This document shows positions 18,214-25,244 of a stretch of DNA of 64,000 nt, piece by piece. This stretch comes from Acidobacteria bacterium RIFCSPLOWO2_12_FULL_66_21 (GTDB lineage Bacteria > Acidobacteriota > Vicinamibacteria > Vicinamibacterales > 2-12-FULL-66-21). The position numbers and the translations under genes are program-made. The stretch spans positions 16,891 through 80,890 of the forward strand of contig MELC01000088.1 in the NCBI GenBank assembly GCA_001767455.1, in the 5' to 3' direction. The notes beneath the pieces were generated by a model. The model worked only from the letters and a program-made list of their open reading frames with translations. It was not told the origin of the DNA and searched no databases. The first letter of the stretch is position 1. The number at the start of each line of letters is the position of its first letter.

Positions 18214-18699
18214 ATGCAGATTGAAATGACGATCAAGGGCCTGATGGTGGATCCCATCACCAACATGCCCATCATCATCCTGCGGGACCGCGACGGGCAG
18301 CGCGTTCTGCCGATCTGGGTGGGCGTGTTCGAAGCGAACGCCATCGCGCTGCAGATCGAGAACGTGACCACGCCGCGCCCGATGACGCACGACCTGCTCC
18401 GGAACGTCATCCACGACCTCAAGGCGGACATCCAGAAGATCGTCGTCTCCGACCTCAAGGAGAACACGTTCTACGCGCTGATCTACCTGCTGGTGAACGG
18501 CGAGCCGGTGGCCGTGGACGCGCGGCCGAGCGACGCGATCGCGCTGGCGCTGCGGGCGCAGGCGCCGATCTTCGTGGAGGACGCCGTCATCGATCACGCC
18601 AAGACGGTCGACTTCGCGCCCGAGAAGGGGGACGCCGAGCGGCTCCAGAAGTGGCTCGAGAGCCTCGACCCCGACGACATGGGGAAATACAAGATGTAG
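18214..18699 (+). CDS. Bifunctional nuclease family protein (DUF151)
   Basis: A 161-residue protein with the DUF151 signature: an N-terminal beta strand MQIEMTIKGLMVDP, LPIWVGVFEANAIAL, RPMTHDLL and VDARPSDAIALALR, then an acidic C-terminus. Family members from plants and bacteria have been reported with both RNase and DNase activity, but the cellular role in bacteria is uncertain. ATG 18214 is supported by its own promoter and by the position of the conserved first strand. Its TAG stop borders directly on a repeat array. Confidence 0.88.
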   Translation: MQIEMTIKGLMVDPITNMPIIILRDRDGQRVLPIWVGVFEANAIALQIENVTTPRPMTHDLLRNVIHDLKADIQKIVVSDLKENTFYALIYLLVNGEPVAVDARPSDAIALALRAQAPIFVEDAVIDHAKTVDFAPEKGDAERLQKWLESLDPDDMGKYKM

Positions 18700-18840
18700 T
18701 TGGTGAGTTGGTGAATTCGTGAGTTGGTGAATTCGTGAGGGGTGAATTGTCATCCTGCCGTGGCCGTCCGGAGGGGTGGTTCGAGCCGCGTTCACAATTC
18801 ACCAACCCACCAATTCACCAACCCACCAATTCACCAACTA
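18695..18840. repeat. Largest inverted octamer-array element, upstream of parA
   Basis: The left arm (18697-18750) has about six units of TTGGTGAG/TTGGTGAATTCGTGAG starting at the TAG of the upstream gene. The centre is G+C-rich (GCCGTGGCCGTCC). The right arm (18791-18840) has six units of CACCAATT/CACCAACC and abuts the parA -10 box. The arms are long enough to form a stem of more than 40 bases if paired. Confidence 0.82.
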
Positions 18841-18843
18841 CGC

Positions 18844-18849
18844 TACAAT
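18844..18849 (+). promoter_or_regulatory. Putative -10 box of parA
   Basis: TACAAT lies 13 bases before the parA ATG, implying a very short leader. No convincing -35 box is visible because the expected position falls inside the CACCAACC array. Confidence 0.4.
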
Positions 18850-18862
18850 CCCTCCCGTCCCG

Positions 18863-19618
18863 ATGATTGTCGCGATCGCAAACCAGAAAGGCGGCGTGGG
18901 CAAGACCACGACCGCCATCAACCTCGCCGCAGCCCTGTCCCTCCGAGGTAAGCGCACGCTGCTCGTCGATCTCGATCCCCAGGCGAACAGCACGATGTCG
19001 TACCTGGACGTCCGGACCGTGACCCGCAGCGTCTACGACGCCATCGCCGACGCCGACTGCGGCTTCGCGGACATCATCCAGCCTTCGTCGCAGCCGAACC
19101 TGTGGGTGGCCCCCTCGCGCATCGCGCTGGCCAAGCTCGAAGGGAAGCTGGTGGGCGAGCTCGACGCGCACTTCCGGCTGAAGGATCGTCTCGAGCCTAT
19201 CCGGGCCGACTACCCGCACATCGTCATCGACTGCCCGCCGACGCTCGGACTGTTGACCGTCAACGCGCTGGTCGCCGCAACGCACCTGCTCATCCCGATC
19301 CAATCGTCGTACTTCGCGCTCGAAGGGACCGACGACCTGCTCGAGACGATCGAGAAGGTACGGGCCCGCGCGAATCCGACGCTGCGGATCCTGGGGGTCG
19401 TGATCACCATGCACGACAAGCGCACGTCGCTCGCGCGCGACATCCGAGCGCAGATCGACAAGGTGTTCGGCAGCAAGGTGTTCCGGACGGTCATCACGAA
19501 GAGCGTCCGGCTCGAGGAAAGCCCGGCCTACAAGGAGTCGATTTTCTCCTTCGCGCCGGAATCGAGCGGGGCGGCGGAGTATTACCGGCTTTGCGAAGAA
19601 GTCATGGATCGGGCCTGA
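18863..19618 (+). CDS. parA: Chromosome partitioning ATPase ParA/Soj
   Basis: A 251-residue deviant-Walker ATPase: IANQKGGVGKTTTAINLAAA (residues 6-25; both signature lysines present), LLVDLDPQANST and VIDCPPTLGLLTVNAL. It forms ATP-dependent dimers on the nucleoid and moves ParB-bound origins. ATG 18863 is the natural start; upstream in-frame codons are inside the repeat array. parB follows after an unusual 240-base gap filled mostly by a tandem duplication, instead of the usual overlap. Confidence 0.95.
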   Translation: MIVAIANQKGGVGKTTTAINLAAALSLRGKRTLLVDLDPQANSTMSYLDVRTVTRSVYDAIADADCGFADIIQPSSQPNLWVAPSRIALAKLEGKLVGELDAHFRLKDRLEPIRADYPHIVIDCPPTLGLLTVNALVAATHLLIPIQSSYFALEGTDDLLETIEKVRARANPTLRILGVVITMHDKRTSLARDIRAQIDKVFGSKVFRTVITKSVRLEESPAYKESIFSFAPESSGAAEYYRLCEEVMDRA

Positions 19619-19633
19619 TGCTGCGAACTCTGA

Positions 19634-19831
19634 CGGCGAACGAGCGAGAGCGAGGGAGTCACGCGATCGGAGCGAGCCGACGAAGCGGCGAGCGAGAGCG
19701 CGTGTGGGGGAGTCTGAGGGGCGCGAGCCCTGAACGGCGAACGAGCGAGAGCGAGAGAGCCACGCGATCGGAGCGAGCCGACGAAGCGGCGAGCGAGAGC
19801 GCGTGTGGGGGAGTCTGAGGGGCGCGAGCCC
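19634..19831. repeat. Tandem 101-bp direct duplication between parA and parB
   Basis: Two copies (19634-19730 and 19735-19831) with a 101-base period. Only two substitutions are seen in the 97 compared bases (GGGAGTC versus GAGAGCC). Each is rich in GCGAGCGAGAGCG-type words and ends in CTGAGGGGCGCGAGCCC; in the second copy this continues to form the hairpin CTGAGGGGC-GCGA-GCCCCTCAG. The near identity points to a recent duplication. Confidence 0.85.
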
Positions 19832-19857
19832 CTCAGATGATGAGGAGGTCATGGACC

Positions 19858-20676
19858 GTGCCTAAGAGAGGACTGCCGGAATCGGTGCGGATGCGGCACG
19901 ACGAGCATTACGTCGAGGCCCTCGCAAGCTCCGCGGGAGCTCCGATTGGCCGCGTGGTGCCGATCGACCAGGTGGATCCGAATCCAAACCAGCCGCGCCA
20001 GGTGATGGGGGATCTGTCGGAGCTGATGGCCTCGATCGCGGAGAAGGGGATCATCGAGCCCATCATCGTGCGGCAGCGCGGACGGCGACTCCAGATCGTC
20101 GCGGGTGAGCGCCGGTACCAGGCCGCCGTACAGGTTGGCCTGCGGGAGATCCCGATCGTGATCCGCGAGGTGGACGACGACGAGATCATCGAGATTGCGC
20201 TCATCGAGAACATCCAGCGCAAGGATCTGACGGCGTTCGAGGAGGCGGAGGCGCTCCAGGCGCTGGCGACGCGGTGCTCGTACACGCACGAAGACATGGC
20301 GCGGCGGCTGGGAAAGTCGCGGACGGCGATTACCGAGTCACTGTCGCTGAATGGAATGCCGGACGAAGTCAAAAACCTCTGTCGGCTGGCCGACATTCAT
20401 TCTAAGTCTCTGCTACTACAGATAGTTAGGCAGGGCCACCCCCAGAAAATGGTGGCGCTCCTCGAGAAGATCTCGCGCGACGGCGGCGCTACGCGCGAAG
20501 CCGTCCGGAAAGAGACCGCGAAGCCCAAGCCGGGGCGGCCGAAGGCCTACGTCTTCAGCTACAAGGCACCCACCAAGGCGTTCAAGCTGCAGCTCCGGTT
20601 CACCAAGTCGCGCGTCGATCGCGACGAGGTGATCGAAGCGTTGCAGGCGATCATCCGCGAGCTGAAAGAGAAGTAG
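19858..20676 (+). CDS. parB: Chromosome partitioning protein ParB/Spo0J
   Basis: A 272-residue ParB: N-terminal tail beginning with PKRGLPESVRMR, the ParB/Srx CTPase domain (VDPNPNQPRQ, IIVRQRGRRLQIVAGERRYQ and ALIENIQRKDLTAFEEAEAL), the helix-turn-helix (YTHEDMARRLGKSRTAITES) and a C-terminal dimerisation domain. It spreads from parS sites and recruits SMC. GTG 19858 is chosen because a perfect AGGAGG (19843-19848) stands nine bases upstream; an in-frame ATG at 19837 lies before that site. I found no full parS palindrome in the window. Confidence 0.94.
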   Translation: MPKRGLPESVRMRHDEHYVEALASSAGAPIGRVVPIDQVDPNPNQPRQVMGDLSELMASIAEKGIIEPIIVRQRGRRLQIVAGERRYQAAVQVGLREIPIVIREVDDDEIIEIALIENIQRKDLTAFEEAEALQALATRCSYTHEDMARRLGKSRTAITESLSLNGMPDEVKNLCRLADIHSKSLLLQIVRQGHPQKMVALLEKISRDGGATREAVRKETAKPKPGRPKAYVFSYKAPTKAFKLQLRFTKSRVDRDEVIEALQAIIRELKEK

Positions 20677-20683
20677 CTTTTCA

Positions 20684-20855
20684 GCTACCAGCTTCCTGTT
20701 ACCAGCTTCCAGTTACCAGCTTCCAGCCGCCAGTTTCCAGTTTCCAGTTTCCGGCTGCGGACAGGCGCTCACAGGTTCGTCGGCCGCGAGGCAGCGTGGC
20801 AGTGTGGATTCTCTCTGGCTCGAAGCTGGGAGTTGGAAACTGGGAGCCGGGACTG
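20684..20855. repeat. Inverted heptamer-array element downstream of parB
   Basis: Left part (20690-20755) is an array of ACCAGCTTCC/CAGTTTC units with a 7-base rhythm; right part (20817-20851) has the complementary GAAGCTGGGAGTTGGAAACT. The ~60-base centre includes ACAGGCGCTCACAGG. Together with the promoter-like segment that follows, this accounts for the 348-base gap between parB and lptFG. Confidence 0.72.
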
Positions 20856-20864
20856 TCAACCAGC

Positions 20865-20891
20865 TTGTTTAGTTAACATAACACGTATTAT
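20865..20891 (+). promoter_or_regulatory. AT-rich promoter-like segment upstream of lptFG
   Basis: TTGTTT (20865-20870), a short 15-base spacer and TATTAT (20886-20891), inside the most AT-rich stretch of the window. If used, it would give a leader of about 125 bases before the lptFG ATG. Spacer length is sub-optimal. Confidence 0.4.
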
Positions 20892-20896
20892 CAGAC

Positions 20897-20933
20897 CCAT
20901 CAACTATGCCCAGTGAAACACTCCTGTTGATGG
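20897..20933 (+). other. Stem-loop in the putative lptFG leader
   Basis: CCATCAAC (20897-20904) can pair with GTTGATGG (20926-20933), leaving a 21-base loop that contains GTGAAACA, one half of a consensus parS site. A leader hairpin is the simplest reading; a degenerate ParB site is less likely because the other half is absent. Confidence 0.35.
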
Positions 20934-21023
20934 TTTGCGGACGCCCGGTTAAGGTCGATGCCCTAGGGATCGCCCGCCGACCGCCCGCCCTCTCGATCGT
21001 GATATCGTTCGAATCCAGCCCCC

Positions 21024-23447
21024 ATGCTCCGCACGATTGACCGTTACGTGATCCGCGAGGTCATCCCCCCGTTCCTGCTCGCCCTCCTCGTATTCACGTT
21101 CCTCCTGGTCCTCCCGCCGGTGATGCAGTACCTCGAGAACCTGCTGTCCAAGGGAGTCTCCTGGCCGATCGCCGCGCGCATCGTCTTGACGTTGATCCCG
21201 CAGGGCCTCGGGCTCACGATCCCGATGGCGCTGCTCACGGGCATCCTGATCGGGCTGGGGCGGCTCTCCACCGATCGCGAGACGATGGCGCTGCTGGCCT
21301 GCGGCGTCAGCCCCTACCGTTTGCTCCGGCCCGTCATGCTCCTGGCCGTGCTGGCGACGCTCGCGACGGGCTACGTGATGATCCAGGCCATCCCGGACGC
21401 CAACCAGACCTTCCGCGAAATCACCCTCGACGTGGTGAGCAAGCGCGTCGAAACGGACATCCGGCCGCGCGTCTTCTTCGAGGACTTCCCGGGCTTCGTG
21501 CTCTACGCCCGCGACGCCGCGCCGGGCGGCGGCTGGCGGGACGTGCTGGTCGCCGACACCAGAAAGCCCGGGGATACGAGGGTGTTCCTGGCGGCGCGCG
21601 GCCGTCTGATCATGGACCGCGAGCGGAGGGTCGTGGACCTCGTCCTGGCCGACGGCACCCAGTATTCGACGACGAAGCTTGGAGAGACCGACCGGGTCCG
21701 GTTCCTCGACGTTTTCCACATCGCGCTGGACGCCGACACGGTTTTCGGGCGCATGGACCTGCCGCGGGGGGTCACGGAAAAGACCATCGCGCAGCTTCGC
21801 GAGACCGTCACGGAGAAGGACCGGGCGAACCAGGCCAGCCGGGACGTGGTCCGCACGGAGGTCATCTCGCCGCACCCCGAGATCATGGCGATCCAGCAGA
21901 AGTTCTCGATCCCGGCGGCCTGCCTGATCTTCGCCGTCATCGGGCTCGCCCTCGGGCTGACGGTCGCGCGCGACAGCAAGCTGTCCGGCTTCGTCATCGG
22001 CATCGGGGTGATCTTCGCCTACTACGTCACCATGTTCCTGACCGACGCGGCCGTGAAGGGCTACTACACGACGCCGGAGTCCGTGATCGGGGCCTTCCGC
22101 TTCGCGAAGCTGGCGCGGTGGATTCCCGACATCGTCCTCGGCGCGTTCGGCGTGGTCGCGCTGGTCTGGCGGGCGCGGTATGCCGAACGAAACCTGCTGC
22201 CGTCTTCCGTGCGGTTCCCGGCGGGCTGGTGGCACCGGCCGGCGGCTCCCCCGCCACCCGGCCGGGGTCTGACCCCCGACGCGCAGGATCAGGGTCGGCT
22301 TGGGGTCAGACCCCGAATGCCGGGGCGGAAGGTCGTGGTCGTCGTGCGGGTCCCGCGCGTGCGGATCCCGGGACCGGGCATACTGGACCGCTACATCAGC
22401 CGCCTCTACGTCCGTGTGGTCGGCCTCTCGTTCCTCGCGCTGCTCGGCCTCTTCTACATTGCCTCGTTCATCGACCGCTCGGAGAAGCTCTTCAAGGGGC
22501 AGGCGACGACGCGGATGCTGCTGGAGTTCCTGGCGTACTCGACGCCGCAGTTCGTGTATTGGGTGATTCCGATCGCGGCGCTCCTGAGCGTGCTCGTCAC
22601 CTTCGGCGTGCTCTCGCGAACGAGCGAGCTGACCGTGATGAAAGCGTGCGGGGTGAGTCTCTACCGGATTGCCGTTCCTGTCGTGGTGCTGTCACTCGTC
22701 GGGAGCGCGGTGCTGTTCGGCCTCGAGCAGGAGACGCTCGCGCGGGCGAACCGGCGCGCCGGCGCGCTCGACGACACGATCCGCGGCCGCCCGCCGAAGA
22801 CGCTCAATCCGCTGAACCGCCGGTGGGTGATCGGCCGCGACCTCAGCATCTACCATTACACGTACTTCGATCCGCGGCACAAGACGCTGTCGGCGCTGTC
22901 CATCTACCGTCTCGCCCCCGGGGCCTGGCGACTCGAGTCGCAGACCTACGCCGCGACGGCCCGCTACCAGGACGGGAACTGGACCGCGGTCGGCGGATGG
23001 GCGCAGGATCTTTCCGGCACGACACCAACGTGGCGTCCTTTCGACCGCCGGACGCTCCCGATTGAGTCACCGGAGTATTTCGCGACCGATCAGACCGACG
23101 CGGACGTGATGACCGTGGCGGAGCTCCGCAAGCACCTCGCCGAGCTGTCCGCGACAGGCGTGGATATCGTGTCCGTGGCGGTGGAGCTGCAGCAGAAGCT
23201 CGCCTTCCCGTTCGTCACACTGGTGATGACGCTGTTGGCCGTGCCCTTCGGCGTGAGCACGGGCCGGCGGGGCACGCTCTATGGCATCGGCCTCGGCGTA
23301 ATCATCGCACTGTCGTACTGGCTGTTGAGTTCCGTCTTCGTCGCGATCGGCAAGGCAGAGCTGCTCTCCCCCGCGCTCGCCGCCTGGACCCCGAACATCA
23401 TCGTCACGGGGTGCGCGGGGTACTTGTTTCTGACGGTGAAGACGTAG
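21024..23447 (+). CDS. Fused LptF-LptG lipopolysaccharide export permease
   Basis: An 807-residue protein made of two YjgP/YjgQ-family permeases in tandem. The first half (about 1-385) starts MLRTIDRYVIREVIPPFLLA and has the typical membrane spans, a jellyroll periplasmic domain (about 135-265) and a C-terminal span group. The second half (about 450-807) restarts with PGILDRYISRLYVRVVGLSF and repeats the layout. In most bacteria LptF and LptG are separate subunits of the LptB2FG extractor; here the pair appears as one chain. The cytoplasmic linker (about 390-445) is proline/arginine-rich and includes an inverted repeat. It is unlinked from lptB at 1328. Confidence 0.9.
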   Translation: MLRTIDRYVIREVIPPFLLALLVFTFLLVLPPVMQYLENLLSKGVSWPIAARIVLTLIPQGLGLTIPMALLTGILIGLGRLSTDRETMALLACGVSPYRLLRPVMLLAVLATLATGYVMIQAIPDANQTFREITLDVVSKRVETDIRPRVFFEDFPGFVLYARDAAPGGGWRDVLVADTRKPGDTRVFLAARGRLIMDRERRVVDLVLADGTQYSTTKLGETDRVRFLDVFHIALDADTVFGRMDLPRGVTEKTIAQLRETVTEKDRANQASRDVVRTEVISPHPEIMAIQQKFSIPAACLIFAVIGLALGLTVARDSKLSGFVIGIGVIFAYYVTMFLTDAAVKGYYTTPESVIGAFRFAKLARWIPDIVLGAFGVVALVWRARYAERNLLPSSVRFPAGWWHRPAAPPPPGRGLTPDAQDQGRLGVRPRMPGRKVVVVVRVPRVRIPGPGILDRYISRLYVRVVGLSFLALLGLFYIASFIDRSEKLFKGQATTRMLLEFLAYSTPQFVYWVIPIAALLSVLVTFGVLSRTSELTVMKACGVSLYRIAVPVVVLSLVGSAVLFGLEQETLARANRRAGALDDTIRGRPPKTLNPLNRRWVIGRDLSIYHYTYFDPRHKTLSALSIYRLAPGAWRLESQTYAATARYQDGNWTAVGGWAQDLSGTTPTWRPFDRRTLPIESPEYFATDQTDADVMTVAELRKHLAELSATGVDIVSVAVELQQKLAFPFVTLVMTLLAVPFGVSTGRRGTLYGIGLGVIIALSYWLLSSVFVAIGKAELLSPALAAWTPNIIVTGCAGYLFLTVKT
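22264..22314. repeat. GGGGTCTGACCCC inverted pair inside lptFG
   Basis: GGGGTCTGACCCC (22264-22276) and its exact reverse complement GGGGTCAGACCCC (22302-22314) flank 25 bases. They encode part of the linker between the two permease halves and keep the reading frame. A related hairpin (GGGTCAG...CTGACCC) sits downstream of the aldehyde dehydrogenase gene at 56782. Confidence 0.8.
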
Positions 23448-23577
23448 CAGGCAGCTGGCTGCAGGCAGCCGGCAGTGAGTCGCGCTGTACAGCTAAGTAG
23501 ATGGTCAGCGTGACAGTGTGATCCACTGCCTGCTGCCTGCTGCCAGCTAACTGCCCGCTGCCTGCTGCCTGCTAACG
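23445..23577. repeat. Inverted heptamer-array element (GCAGGCA arms) between convergent genes
   Basis: Both arms begin at stop codons: lptFG ends GTAGCAGGCAGC and, on the other strand, the PHP gene ends GTTAGCAGGCAGC. The left arm (23445-23475) and right arm (23524-23577) are arrays of GCAGGCA and TGCCTGC units; the centre is about 50 bases. The position between convergent stops suggests a bidirectional terminator role, but no U-tract is present. Confidence 0.8.
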
Positions 23578-25152
23578 CCCAAACGCGACGTTCATGACGG
23601 AGAACGACCCTGCGGCTCCCGGCAGCATGTTGGTCAAATCCACCACGAATAGAAGTGACCCGGCAGTGGAGCTGTCGGGCATGGGGCCCGTCTGGCGGTC
23701 GGCGGCCAGCAGATCGGAGATGGGCACGGTGATGCGGCGGGTGTCATCGACGTAAACCGAATGGCCCCAGCGCCCGGACGGATAGCGGAGCTGAACGGAC
23801 AGCCGCATAGGGCGCGAGGCATTGGCGTCGAGTTCGATCGAGTGGAACGTTCCGGTGCGACCGCCGAGGTCCGTGACGAGCGCGGCGTACTGGCTCGCAC
23901 GCTCGCCGGGCGCAAACTGAAATGACAGGGTGGCAGTTCCTGCCACCACCGCCACGCGCGCCGTCGATCGCGGGTCCTTCTCAATCCGCCACAAAAGGGG
24001 GACAGGCACACTTCCAGGCTTGGGAAGGAGGACAGGCACACTTCCGGGGAAAGAAGTGTGCCTGTCCCCCTTTTCCGTCTGCAGAAAATAGATGGGGTTG
24101 CTGACCACCCAGGGTACGGGGGGGACTCCCGGCGCGTCGGGGACACGAATCTCGATGCGGACTGCGCCGGTTGTCGGTCCCAGCGCGAGATCGCCGGAGG
24201 ATGGCACCGCAATCTCGCTGCCGTTTCGGATGGCGACGATCCGGGCGCCCTCCGGCATTGCCGCATGGACTGAAACGGTAGTGGTTCTTCCTGCGGGCAG
24301 CACTGAGCCCATCGCGCCGTCCCGCCCGTCCGACGTGGCCCGGAAGTCGAGAACGGCCGGCGCGGCGATGCCGTCCATGGCGGTGAAGAACCGGCCGCCG
24401 GCGATCGCGTCGAGCAGCCGCTCCCCGTCTGGCCCGGCGTCACCGGTGAACGGCGCGTCGAGAATGGCGCGGAGGCTGAAAGACCGGAAGCTCGCCTCGT
24501 AGGCGGGAATCCCCGGAAGGCCTCCCCCGTCCTCCCGCCGCCCTCGCATGCCGCCGTGCGCATCGTGTCCGGCAATCCCGACCACAGGGCGCCGCGAGGC
24601 CAGGCTGTCCCAACGCTTCAGCGCATCGACCGGCCGATCGAACATCGAGGCGAGCGCGGGTCCGGGCCGGACCAGGTAGTCGAACACGACCCGCGCGAGC
24701 CGTACCCGCCGTTCGTTGCGCCATTCGTTGTCGGCGTTCAGCCACTCGACGCCGTCGACCGGCGCGCCCCAGTCCGTCCAGGCGAGCGACGGCTTCGGCG
24801 AATCGACGTGCGCGGCAATCCCGAACCCGCCGAACCGGCGCACGTCCTCGACGACGGCCGCCGGCTCGCCGCCGAGCGGATAGGGCGTCGCCGCCCGCAG
24901 GCCCAGCGCGACATAGTGGCCGCCGTTCGTGCTGATCTCGACGCCTTCGAGGCACAGCACGCCGTCGACATATTCGGGACGCGCCGGTGCGCGCGTGCCG
25001 TCGCCGTGGTCGGCCAGAACGATGAACCGAAGCCCCGCGCGCGCGGCCGCAGCCGCCACTTCCCTCTTGTCCTTCGCGCCGTCGGAGACCGTGGTGTGGA
25101 TGTGATAGGCGCCGGCAACCGTACGCGCGGCGAGAGCGGGATCGCCCGTCAC
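23572..25152 (-). CDS. CehA/McbA-type PHP-domain metallohydrolase
   Basis: 526 residues from GTG 25152. The N-terminal PHP domain shows AYHIHTTVSDGAKD, VLADHGDGT, AAHVDSPKPSLAW and GIAGHDAHGG, which supply metal-binding His/Asp residues; the C-terminal half is beta-rich. Such proteins are putative phosphoesterases or amidohydrolase-like enzymes, often exported. The open frame continues upstream for about 30 codons encoding a signal-anchor-like stretch (ATAALAAAVVFFLLATLPP) but with no ATG, GTG or TTG; that DNA also forms the metK terminator. A palindromic repeat is inserted in frame at about residues 360-387. Substrate unknown. Confidence 0.8.
   Translation of the reverse strand: MTGDPALAARTVAGAYHIHTTVSDGAKDKREVAAAAARAGLRFIVLADHGDGTRAPARPEYVDGVLCLEGVEISTNGGHYVALGLRAATPYPLGGEPAAVVEDVRRFGGFGIAAHVDSPKPSLAWTDWGAPVDGVEWLNADNEWRNERRVRLARVVFDYLVRPGPALASMFDRPVDALKRWDSLASRRPVVGIAGHDAHGGMRGRREDGGGLPGIPAYEASFRSFSLRAILDAPFTGDAGPDGERLLDAIAGGRFFTAMDGIAAPAVLDFRATSDGRDGAMGSVLPAGRTTTVSVHAAMPEGARIVAIRNGSEIAVPSSGDLALGPTTGAVRIEIRVPDAPGVPPVPWVVSNPIYFLQTEKGDRHTSFPGSVPVLLPKPGSVPVPLLWRIEKDPRSTARVAVVAGTATLSFQFAPGERASQYAALVTDLGGRTGTFHSIELDANASRPMRLSVQLRYPSGRWGHSVYVDDTRRITVPISDLLAADRQTGPMPDSSTAGSLLFVVDLTNMLPGAAGSFSVMNVAFGR
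23993..24074. repeat. In-frame GGGGGACAGGCACACTTC palindromic insertion
   Basis: Two direct copies of GACAGGCACACTTCC (24001-24015 and 24031-24045) followed by an inverted copy GAAGTGTGCCTGTCCCCC (24053-24070); with the flanking AAAA/TTTT the outer arms pair over about 22 bases. The segment is translated on the minus strand as part of the PHP protein (SFPGSVPVLLPKPGSVPVPL region) without breaking the frame. Confidence 0.85.
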
Positions 25153-25189
25153 GAGCGTCCGCGGACGCGGTGGCAGCGTTGCCAGCAGG

Positions 25190-25219
25190 AAAAAAACAAC
25201 GGCGGCTGCAAGAGCCGCC
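25190..25219 (-). terminator. Rho-independent terminator of metK
   Basis: On the minus strand: GGCGGCT, loop CTTGC, AGCCGCC, then GTTG and seven T residues. A perfect seven-base-pair G+C stem with a U-tract, starting 26 bases after the metK stop. It is the only textbook intrinsic terminator I found. Confidence 0.85.
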
Positions 25220-25244
25220 GTTGCGATGCCGAGACGAGACGTCG

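Noticed and set aside
18815..19852. A 345-codon minus-strand frame across parA and the tandem duplication
   Set aside because: The repeated Arg/Ser/Pro segment comes only from the 101-bp duplication and the rest is antisense to parA.
20911..20918. GTGAAACA as a parS site near parB
   Set aside because: Only one half of the 16-base palindrome is present; the other half does not match. A full parS may lie outside the window.
21005..21025. GTTCGAATCC resembling a tRNA T-arm just before lptFG
   Set aside because: No cloverleaf can be folded around it and it runs directly into the lptFG start codon.
22264..22314. Terminator separating lptF from lptG
   Set aside because: The frame is uninterrupted through the repeat and there is no U-tract or new ribosome binding site with a start codon, so a fusion is the simpler reading.
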